NCBI GenBank assembly: GCA_964019055.1
Contig: OZ025206.1
Span: 13,674,291-13,738,290 of the forward strand
Direction of reading: 5' to 3'
Origin: Anthopleura xanthogrammica
Lineage: Eukaryota > Cnidaria > Anthozoa > Actiniaria > Actiniidae
DNA: 64,000 nt
Under the pieces are notes generated by a model that was not told where the DNA came from, did no database searches, and saw only the letters and a list, made by a program, of their open reading frames with translations. This document shows positions 47,173-58,300 of this stretch, one piece after another. The translations under genes were made by a program, and so were the position numbers. Numbering within the stretch: position 1 is the stretch's first letter; each line of letters opens with the position of its first letter.

Positions 47173-48654
47173 ATGATTTTTTTAAACATGTTGGGTTACG
47201 TCCTACTTCTCGCTTTATATTTGACATTCAACATTCATACGACCCAAGGAACAGATGAGTTCATACTTTTGATCTCATTTGACGGATTTCGCTACGATTA
47301 TCTTGATATATACAGAGATCGTTTACCTACACTAACAAAGATCGCTCGAGAAGGTTCAAGACCCGATTACGTACAAAACGTATTTCCTGCAGAAACATTT
47401 CCAAATCATTACTCAATAGTGACAGGACTGTACCCTGAAAGTCATGGAATTATTGCCAACAATATGTACGATCCTGTCTTTAATGCTAGCTTTACGATGA
47501 AGACGAATGACTCCAGATGGTGGAACAATGCGGAACCTATTTGGGTGACGAACGAGAAACAAGGACACAAGAGTGGGAACTGTTTCTGGCCAGGTTATAA
47601 TATAGAGATCAGAGGACACAACGTCTCCCTTCGACCTAACAGCAGCTATGGAAGACCTTTTGCAGAAAACGAGAACCTAATGCCATGGAATGATCGAGTG
47701 GATATGGTAGTTAGTTGGTTCAGCAATTCAAACCCTCCTTCATTCGTCACTCTATATTTTGAAGAGCCTGATGAAGTTGGTCACGCATATGGCACAGACT
47801 CGCCACTGTTGGCTGCATTTCTAAGCAGATTGGATAACCTTACTATCTATCTTATGGAAAGTTTGAAAAAACTGGATATTTTTAATAGGATTAATTTTAT
47901 TTTTACATCAGACCATGGTATGATTAACTACAACACCAGTACTTCCATAAACGTTGATAATTATGTCAACCCAGAATCCTACAGTTGCTGGTCATGCGGT
48001 AGAACAAAATTTCTGATCACAAATTCTAGTTCTTGCACTCTGGAAAGTCTTTACCAAAATCTTACAACTGCAGAGAAAGAAACAAAAGGTTTAATCAAGG
48101 TTTATAAAAAAGAAGAACTTCCTGAAAAATTTCACTACAGCCGCAATAGACGCATTGCAGATATTGTTGGCATGGTCACCCCTGGGTACTTCTTGACGAC
48201 GTCAAAATTTGGAAACACAACAAAGAAATCTCCAAATAGAACCTATGGGACTCATGGATACAGTCCATTTGCTCCATCGATGCATCCATATCTTATTGCA
48301 TATGGACCTGCCTTTAAACAAGGATATAGGCCTGGAGTAATCAATATGTTAGACTTGTATCCATTAATGTGTCATATATTAGGCATCAAACCTGTTCCTA
48401 ACAATGGTAGCTTAGACCGTATCAAACATGTTCTACGTCCAGGCTGGATTCAAACTCATTCAAAAGAGTTGATTGCTATAGGGATTGGAAGTGTTATTCT
48501 CATATTAGCTTGTATCCTAGCAACAGCTATTTTATGGAAAAGGATCAAGAGAAGGCTTGCTGAACGTCCTGTTCGATTTAATAGAAGTATGGCTGAATGG
48601 GATCAACCATTGATGGAGAGTGATGAAGACGATGGTCAAATCATTGTCATGTGA
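47173..48654 (+). CDS. ENPP: ENPP4/5-type ectonucleotide phosphodiesterase, copy B
   Basis: Intronless, 493 aa. A signal peptide covers about 1-24 (LGYVLLLALYLTF), and the catalytic set is the same as in copy A: D37 (SFDGFRYDY), T75 (AETFPNHYS), D200/H204 (EPDEVGHAYG), D247-H248 (TSDHGM) and the HGYSP histidine near 365. A membrane helix (IAIGIGSVILILACILATAI) precedes a basic stop-transfer KRIKRR and an acidic tail SDEDDGQIIVM unlike that of copy A. The pair are recent tandem-type duplicates, since long stretches of DNA match almost base for base. The different tails suggest different sorting. Loss of introns suggests an ancestral retrocopy, although intronless ENPP genes may simply be usual in this lineage. 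Confidence 0.9.
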   Translation: MIFLNMLGYVLLLALYLTFNIHTTQGTDEFILLISFDGFRYDYLDIYRDRLPTLTKIAREGSRPDYVQNVFPAETFPNHYSIVTGLYPESHGIIANNMYDPVFNASFTMKTNDSRWWNNAEPIWVTNEKQGHKSGNCFWPGYNIEIRGHNVSLRPNSSYGRPFAENENLMPWNDRVDMVVSWFSNSNPPSFVTLYFEEPDEVGHAYGTDSPLLAAFLSRLDNLTIYLMESLKKLDIFNRINFIFTSDHGMINYNTSTSINVDNYVNPESYSCWSCGRTKFLITNSSSCTLESLYQNLTTAEKETKGLIKVYKKEELPEKFHYSRNRRIADIVGMVTPGYFLTTSKFGNTTKKSPNRTYGTHGYSPFAPSMHPYLIAYGPAFKQGYRPGVINMLDLYPLMCHILGIKPVPNNGSLDRIKHVLRPGWIQTHSKELIAIGIGSVILILACILATAILWKRIKRRLAERPVRFNRSMAEWDQPLMESDEDDGQIIVM

Positions 48655-49395
48655 ATGTGCTCATTGCTTGGAGTATGAGAGGAGTGATATAAAAGGTGGG
48701 ATGCTAGTAAAATATATTCTTACTTTCATGTGGGGAAATAATTATAAATAATTTTTTATAAGCTTTTAAATAAATAGTCAAAATGTTACTTCTTAGGTAC
48801 AGCAGAGACAGGCTAGAGCCTGCAAATATTTTTGCAGAACAATTTTAAAACCATACATGTTTATCAATGCAAAATTTTAAGATTCCAAGAACAGGCTGAA
48901 ACTATTTATCTAAATTGGGCTTTCTCATCTTTGTAATCATAGAAAACTCAGTATATAATAAGTTGGTTAATATGAAAAACTTTGACATGGAAACACTTTA
49001 TCTGATGTCTACCAGAACCCTATTTTGTCAAGATGGCAAATTGTGCAATAGCTGTTATAAGGATGCATGCAAATGAGACAACAAGCATTGTATCGACCCG
49101 ATAGCCTCACTTGTATGATTCTTAAAACAAAAGAATATCTCATTTGCATTTCATTTGCATGCATCCATAATAACAGCTATTTCACAAATGTGATGCTGAT
49201 TATAGGAACCTGAGACTCCAGAGGCACTTAGTGCACTAAGTTCATCAATTTGTAAAGATAATTTAGTTGTTTTATACCTTACCAGTAAGTGAGGAAGTCT
49301 TTAATGTATTGCTTAAGTTTGGGAAACAACCAACTGTAAAAGTTTCAATTCACAAGCAAAAGAATTTTAAAAATTACCTGAATGCTGAATTTGTT
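48655..49395. other. Convergent gap after ENPP copy B
   Basis: It holds the ENPP 3' flank and the palindromic element at 49041-49185. No gene was seen. Confidence 0.4.
49041..49185. mobile_element. MITE with AATAGCTGTTAT..GCATGCAAATGAGA arms
   Basis: AATAGCTGTTATAAGGATGC with ATGCAAATGAGA on the left is inverted as TTTGCATGCATCCATAATAA with CAGCTATT on the right, around a short unique loop. Confidence 0.65.
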
Positions 49396-52300
49396 TTAAT
49401 CTGAAATTATGATCCAGTAGTACAGGGAAATGAAATCCATAAGAGTAAATGAAATCCAGAATAGACTATTTGTAGTTTTAGCTGCAGCAGACTGAGGAGG
49501 TGAGACCTTGTCCACCACAGATGTTATGGTTTGGCTGGAGCTAGACTCCTGATCAGTATCTGCTGTGGAGATAAAGAATTTGAAGATCATTAATAATTTA
49601 GTATAAAAATCTTTTGTGAGGATACCAAAATCACTACAGTGTATATATCGTGTTTTACAGAAGGGTCCTTAAAAAAAAAGTGTAATTAAAAATCCTAGAT
49701 CCTAATCCTAAAAATAGAAAACCATCAAAAAGCAAGAAAATTCTATCCAGTATCTCAGCTCCACTGAGTTTAGTTGTTCTTTTGCATTCCTTGTGTACCT
49801 AGGCACCTTTGTTTTAATTGACATAATTTGTGCATCAATGGTGTTTGCTTTTTAGCAATTTTATGTCATTCTAGGCATTCCAGACTGGTCCCCCCTCCCC
49901 TCGTAGAGACAAATCCTCACTGCAACAATTTACCATTTATCATTCATTGTGCACAGGACAGCCTTTTTTGAGAATGTCTACATGCATCGGGCACGGATCC
50001 AGAGTGCTTTTACAATTATATTGAAAACATTCAGTTTTTTTAGATTTATTTAACTCGTTTTCCAAACAAATATAATAAGGGTTTTTTCCAAAGCTATGTA
50101 TCACCTTCAAAAAACCTTCAAATTTTATCATTACCCTGAAACAACCTGTTCTGGGCGGATCACTGTCAGGGCATGGCTAACTCACAAATCGATACCCTGA
50201 AACCTGCTCTGCGCTGATCAAAGTCAGGGCATGGCTAACTAACAGATCGATACCCTGAAACAGGCTCTGCTGATCAAAGTTAGGGCATGGCAAACTTACA
50301 GATCGATACCCTGAAACATGCTGAAACAACCTCTGGGCGGATCAAAGTCAGGGCACTGCTAACTCAAATTGAATTGGAATTTATATACTGGCTAATGGTG
50401 CTCGGAAAACAATTAGGCTCAGTTCTGGATCCGTGTCTGTGTAAACTATACAAGGTCTTACATGAACGGACGCTGAGTCTCCATGTCTTCTTGGTTACAG
50501 CTGGGCCTGTAGCAAGTTCAAAAGTATAGTCTCCCGAGTCAGAAACGCGCAGTTTTCTGACCTTTAGTACGCTTATCCAGTTGAAATCTTCGTCTAATGT
50601 AGTGAAGAGTACAAAACGTTCGGTGTATGATGGGATGAGTGTAGTTGAGCCTTTCTTCCATTTTAATTGTTGGATCTAGAAGATAAGGAAGCGCACGTGC
50701 ATGTGATGCATTTATTAAGGTTAATCTGTTGAATGATGGGAAATGGTGTGGTCAGATAACCGTATTCCCGAATTGCGTCTATCTTCGGAATTTAGAGCGG
50801 GCCGGTTCGAGCAGATGTCAGATGACTATGTAGAGCTCGAGTTATACAGCCAAGCCGTGCCGTGACTGTGTCACTGTCCAATCGTTTTGATTGGTAAAAA
50901 AGATGCTTCTAAGGGGAGGGGGTCAAAAACAGTGATGGTATACCTTTGGTTTGGGGTTTCCTCCCTTCACAGTGGCATTGAACACAACTTCCTTGTCGGT
51001 CTCCTTAGCGATGACGTAGTCTTCTTGAGGCTTGAAATAAACCCTTGGAATTACTGGAAAATCAAAAGAATCATAAGAAAATACCCTCTGGGAGAGGACG
51101 GGAGCAACACAGTGCTTTTAACAAACTTTACATATGGACCAAATCAGGTATGGATCCTGGACCGCAGCGGCGAAGGGCCGAGAATCTACGCACTCACTAC
51201 ACCATCATCATGCTATAAACATTTTAATCATTCTTACCTAGTACCCGAACATCAACTGTTCTTTCAAATGAACATGCCTTTCCTTTCACTACCACCCTGT
51301 ACTTCCCAGGAGTCTTTTCGTCTATTTTGATGAGCTTCAGTTTCTTGCGCACTCCCGCGGTGGATTCTGGAAAAGTCAGTTAAGAAATACTGTGATGAAA
51401 ATACTGATAGGTACTTATGGGAAGCACTAGAGAGAAGAAAATCAAAAACTAAAACACAAGCAGAGACTACACCTATAAACATTACAGTAAATTCCCTGTC
51501 ACAGGGTGCGGTTTTTTCTGATTCTAACTTGTCTTGCAATGTCGTCGACAAAATATCTATCACCGAAAATGCTTTAATACGATAGGCCTCCGTTTTTAAA
51601 TGTCTCCATTCTGTAGAGTGTTTTCAATGCATGCGTTTTCGAGAAAACACTCAGCGTTTTCGATTGTTTTAGTGTAGACGCAAGGCCTAAGTCTTATACT
51701 CACCAGGAAAGCTGTAGCGATCAGTTGCAGCCTCGATTGGTTTTCCATCATGATACCACGTGACAGAGTCTAATTGCTTGTCAGTTTTGAGTCTCACTTC
51801 AAGGATCTGATTCACACCATCAACCGCCTCGAATGGCGATGGGGTGATCCAGGAGATAGATGGTGTTTCTAATCAAAAAATCAGGTTAGCGTAAAGTTAA
51901 AACTATGCAAGATTGCAAAACCATTTATGTTACAAGTATGCAGCATGGCCTGCTATAACTCCTCTAGTTCTATCTTACTCTTATCCTTGAGTTACCCTAC
52001 GCCTCTTAATTAACCCAATGCACTGCCCTCTCCTTCCTTCGATGAAGCTCCCTCCCTCCCGTTATGGTCCCTACCCATGCACCTCGTCTCCCAATACTGG
52101 CGCCCTTTTACTGTTCATATCTCCATTAACCCTTTTCCTCCCAACGTCACATATTTGTATGTGTACTGTGTATGTTATAGCTATGATAGATAGCTATAAA
52201 TATTGCTGAACCACAATTGAGCCACTAAGGGGTCAAACCATGTAGTCAAAACTATGCCAGCCTGCGTGCATCCGGCAGGCTAAACCATGCGCATTTGTTC

Positions 52301-55300
52301 AAAGTGTACTATTCAAAAAAAATTTGACGAAGACCCCCGTGGGAGGAAAAGGGTTAATATTGAAGCAATTATTGCTGTGTTTTGATCGTGATACGTACCA
52401 CCACTTCCAACAACTGCAATTCTTGATAGTCCCGTAGCAAATCCGTAGCGGTTTTTGACGAAGACTTCGAAGTATTCTTCAAGCATTGGGGAATAAGGCT
52501 CTGTCCATACGAATGTTTCATTCCAAATGCCTTTTGTCTGTCGAAAAAATAAACACACTGAATTTGTCACATGACTCTCCTTAGCCATCGATGCTTCATA
52601 TATAGACACCTTGCAGCAAGTCGGAATGCAGCTCAATTTGGAGGGCAAAACAATGGGTTCCAATTCTCAGGAGATTAAAATTTCTTTGTTTTACCCTCCA
52701 AATTAAGCTGCTCTGACGTCACGTGCAAGGGGTCCGGTTATAAGAATTTAGACGTTCTTTTCTTTTTGCAAGCGCCAAGGGAGGAAAACCAACTAACACA
52801 GCGGTGAGGATACGGCGTAAAAAACGATGATTAGTTAATCAAATCAGCACTGAGCGCGCGCTGTATAAAAAGTAGCTAAGCGGTGAGCGCATTAGCAGCG
52901 CACATCACCCGTTCTTCACCGTGCTCTTTGGAATTGTACGAATACGAATATGTAATATTGGAAGTAGGTTACAAAGATTCTTGTTTCTGCTACAGGTGCT
53001 AAAAGGTTAGATTTTGCATGATTGACAAACCCACGGCACACGGTACGAGAATAAACAACATCAAATAAACCAATCATGCATAGCGGACGAGATTACTGTC
53101 ATCCAATCAAAATGCTAGACATGGAGCCGTCACGGTTACGGTACGTTTGTACCTAATAACTACTATTAGTATAATTTTAAACCTGAATTTGAATTTCGCG
53201 CGCTGTGATAGGTCGAGCGACCAGTGATTATGAGACGATATTCACTGCTCGAGCGGTGATTATAAGGTTTGCCAAAGTTTGACAGAGCGGAAGTAATAAA
53301 ACCAAATTAAAACAATTATCCACCTTAGGATCAGTGAATATGGTGAATAATTACCTCGACTATAGCTACGTCTCGGTAAATTATTCACCGATATTGACTT
53401 CGCCTTCGGTGAATAATTAGCAGTTATTCGCCGAAGGCGAAGTGATTATCGATGAATATTTACCGAGCGGCGAGTCTTCGAGCTGCGAGGTAAATATTCA
53501 TCGATAACCACTGAGCTTGAGGTGAATAATTGTTTTAGTATAAATAAAAAGGTGATTATTTCAAAAAAGAAAGAAGGAAACAACATTGAAAGTGAAAATA
53601 TTTTATTTTTTAAAAGCGCGACGGTCACGCTGACAGCCATTTTGTCCGAAAAGGTGATTATCGGCTGATAATCCGAGATAGAAAACCAATCAGAGCGCGC
53701 GATTTTGTATAATCACCTTTGTATTTATACTAATTGTGAATATTAATCAATATTAGCACACCTGATAAGAAATGCTGTAATCCGAAGGATAACGCACTTT
53801 TACTTTTCCTCCAATAAAGATCGTGTTGAACCATTTTGCTTGCCACACCTCAGGGTCCAGTAAATCTGTGTCCACGGCTTTAACCGTCAGCGGTCCAGGA
53901 ACATTGTGACATGCCTCGTAGTATTGGGGTAGATCAATTTGAGGTTCCACTGTTAGGAGGAAATCAAAAATTATATCAGTGTTAAAGGCGCGATAACAAG
54001 AAGCAATTTTGCCATTGCGAGACAAGTTGTCGAGAAAGTTGTTCCGTGTAATCGCGCCTTTAGTATTTGGTGTTGTTTGGAAGGACAAGCTGTCGATTCT
54101 TCAATTATATATATAAAACGTTGTTGTTGTTGTTTGTAAAGGTTCTTATTAGTGTACAATGGTTTATATCCTTTAAGGAGAGAGGATGGACAGGGAGACG
54201 GATATTGCACGTAGGGATGTAAAGAAAAGACTGAGACAAAATGCCATTATAATTTGCCCCTTAAAATTTAAACAAAAAACGATTTTGCAAAAATATATAT
54301 AAACTTTCCCCCTGAGCCACCACGCATAGGTCAATAGAGCAGTTTTCGTATGACTATAAAAAAAAATACGGCCACGGACCGCGCCTTGCGAAAACATCCA
54401 TTCGGTGCCGTGTCCAAGCCGCGTCGTAACCGTGCCGTGTGTCGTATTTTCACACTCATACGAACTCAGCTCTATATCTCAGTCTGATCAAGTAAATACA
54501 TACTTTGATGTCGAAGCTCAATTATTGCTTCATTCTTCACGCCTCGCGATGGCACAAACACTTCGAACTTGTAGCTCCCCAGATCCTGATCCATGTTCAT
54601 GTCCACGATTTCAAGTGTATGACTGCCTGTGTATGTATCACCGAATAATGCCTTATCATAGGTCTGGTAATGCCCTCCATCACTGTATCTGTGTATATAT
54701 CAATCAATAGTATAGGATGGTAGATATGTTACTACCTGTGTATGTATCACCGAATAGTGCCTTACCATAGGTCTGATAATAACCCTACATCGCGGTATCT
54801 GTGTACATATCAATCTGGTAATGATCTCCATCATTGGCTCCATCATCAGGTATTCAATGGTCCGATAAATACCCTCTATACTTGGCCATCACTGTATTTG
54901 AGGGGAGGGGAGGGGAAGGGAGAGAGGAGAAAGATGGCAACGTATTTTCGATACAAAGATGGTACCAGGTTTCCCCTTTCCCCCTCTCCTTATCCCTGAC
55001 AGTTTGTCATAGGCGAACTTTGATCGAATCTTTTCTCCTGACTAACGCCACATTATAAAATCTCAATCCCATCTTTCTTGTAACTTACCTTTTCATTTTT
55101 TCCTTGTACTCATCGCGATCTTCACCGAACATCGAGACATGAGGACTGCTCTTCATCTTTGGTTTGATTGGGTAAGACACTAGTTTTGTCCACGAATCGT
55201 CATCGTTATTATCCAGCTTTTTGTACCAAGAGATGACGTATTCCTCAAAAGTTGCTGAATAGAGAACAAATCACAGGTTAAGGCGTTATTTGACATTGGT

Positions 55301-58300
55301 GTTCCGTCAGCTAGTAGCTGGTCTTCGTGGGAGCTGATGTAAGATATTTTATACGTTGTATCAGTTACTTACCATTGATAAAGTAGACCTTTGGTTCAAG
55401 TCTACACTGGCCTTCGTCCCGCGTTCGATGCGGTGAAGTGGCCAGCGGTAAATACCAACTAGACAAACAGTTTGTGCGACCAAGAATTGACATGTACTCG
55501 TAACCACGTGACAAAACCAGTCGTGCGCATGCTCTGTAATCATTATCTGGGACACTTCCAAGGTTCGTGAAATGCCAATCTAGTAACCGATCTTCGATCA
55601 AGCAGTTGTGGAGCGCCATTGGATAATAAGCTATCAGAAATATTTATTGATAGTCAGACCTACTAATGGTCTATCACCAATTGGGCCTTGTGATTGGCTG
55701 AGCTACTAGTGGTCTATTAGTGATAGACCTCTAGTAGCGAAAAGCGCCAGTTTTGAAAACCAAAAAATATATATTTAAAGCAAAATCCAAAACTTTTTGC
55801 ATCCTTTTATTGGACCGATTAGTAGGTTTTTACTAAAACAATTAGACCTCTCGCCCTCATGGCCTACGAGTCAATAGCCCATTCGGCCTTCGACCTCATG
55901 GGCTATTGACTCGTAGACCATTCGGACTCGAGGACTAATTGTTAAATAGTCAGACCCACACATACTAGACTCGCCTTTCCGATGTTCAAAGAAAGACTGG
56001 TAACGATCCATTGGTGTATTTGACTGATCTCGTTACTAACTGATTCAGTCCCACAACCCTTTGCATTATGAAGTCTATACCGGGCGTGTTTGAACTAGGG
56101 GGAGGCGAGTTGCAGCCCATGAAGGCGAGAGGTCTATAAGTCATTCTGAAAGCGAATATCCCACGATATGGAGCTAAGTCGGCCCATGAAGGCTAGAGGG
56201 CAAAATTATTTTGACAAATCTACCTGAACCTCGGAAATTGGGAACAAAATATTAGAAAAACTTGCAGCAAATGTCACTTTTGTATCTGTGTTTTCCCCTA
56301 ATAACAGGCTTTCATTTGTAGACGTACCAGGGTAAGTTGCAAGTGATTATAATGCAGGATTTAACAATAGTCAGTACTAGTTATTTATACTAAAGAATAT
56401 TAATAATTCGATTGGGAAAGGTATATAATGCCAACAAGAAACCAATACTCACGCATTCCTATGACATAAACACCTATTGATGCAATGTTACCGCTGGCAT
56501 AAACGACTGCAGGTTCAGACCAAACGGGTGTACCTCCATCATACGCAATGTCAAAACGCTGGAGAACAACTATTTGAGGAATATCTATGTACAGTAGAAG
56601 AAAAGGATATTACTAGAAGTTTAGTAGTGTAAGTATAGGAATGTAACGAATGTGACGTCAATTTGGATTCAAACGAAAATGAACAAAATTTACGTGATAA
56701 GGATGAAGAAAACTCTTTTGGTTGGGCCTTTCAACTGGGGATTAGGGCAGGGAATTTCTACCTCCAACACAGAAAAACCTTTACATAGTTGCATATTTCT
56801 ATTAATTCTAGTTACATAGGTTACTTTTCTCCATATTTATATATTTCTTGAATGTTTGCAATATGAATGAATGTATGAATGAATGAATGTATGAATGAAT
56901 GAATGAATGAATGAATGAATGAATGAATGAATGAATGAATGAATGAATGAATGAATGAATGAATGAATGAATGAATGAATGAATGAATGGATGAATGGAG
57001 GAATGAATGGATGAATAGAGGAATGAATGGATGAATGGAGGAATGGATGGATGCATGAATGAATGGATGGATGCATGAATGAATGAATGAATGAATGAAT
57101 GAATGAATGAAGGAATGGATGGATGCATGAATGAATGAATGAATGAATGAATGAATGAATGAATGAATGAATGAATGAATGAATGAATGAATGAATGAAT
57201 GAATGAATGAATGAATGAATGAATGAATGAATGAATGAATGAATGAATGAATGAATGAATGAATGAATGGATGCATGAATGAATGAATGAATGAATGAAT
57301 GAATGAATGAATGAATGAATGAATGAATGAATGAATGAATGAATGAATGAATGAATGGAGGGAGGGAGGGAGGGAGGGAGGGAGGGAGGGAGGGAGGGAG
57401 GGAGGGAGGGAGGGAGGGAGGGATGGATGATACTATATCCAGAAACCAAATATCACCGTTATAACCGTTATCTCATTTAGTAAATATTTGAGCCTCAAAA
57501 TGTAAAAAGAATTACAGTTTGCTAAATCCAGTCAGAAAAGGTTTGCTAATATGATGTTATTTTCCTTCATTTCTTTTATCTGAGCTTGACTCCCTGTGGT
57601 TTGTGGGATATGTTAGTGAAACTCACCTGCCGAGTGCATGTTTCTCATGTCATGGTGGGGTGCCAGCCACGTAGGAGAACGGGGACCTAAAAAGGCAACG
57701 ACAAGAAAAAGTTTACTGATTGAAATATTGAACCACAGGGAGCCCAATTTAGATAAAAGTGCTAGATTAAAATAAAATCTGGAAAATATATCATTTATTG
57801 AAAAAAAATTGGTAAGAGGCTATTTAGCACGCTTTCTTAGCCTCTAACCATTTTTTTCAATGAATGATATATTTCCAGATTTTATTTTCATCCAGCACTT
57901 TTATCTAAATTGGGCTCCCTGTGATTGAACACCTTGTAGGAGTCACCCAACAATCTGCGATATCTAGTGGTTGAATATGTTGAATATGAATACCTTGTTG
58001 TACAGCGATAAGATGCTGCCAGAACATGTCGACATTATCTCTGGTTCTCCCGATACATATAAAGTGACGACTTCCAAAATCACTTGGAAACTGATTGGTT
58101 GCTAAGGTGAGAGTCTTCTCCACCAATGGGAAGTCTTTATAGAATACCTTCTGATACCACGTACTTTTTTCTCTATCTAAGTTAACCCTGCAAATAAACA
58201 CATGAGATATTTACCAAAAACCTAAGCCCAGTAGGAAATTTGATAGAAGCAGAAAAGCAGGCTACCTGCTTCGACTTCGAGGCAAACCGTCTTCATACAC

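Noticed and set aside
50132..50366. Regularly spaced repeats that might suggest CRISPR
   Set aside because: The genome is eukaryotic, repeats are degenerate, contiguous and lack unique spacers; it is a minisatellite.
50887..51330. 147-aa plus-strand frame
   Set aside because: It is the antisense shadow of two true minus-strand exons (50944-51053 and 51238-51366).
56808..57449. A 213-aa poly-HSFI frame
   Set aside because: Pure tetranucleotide repeat translation.
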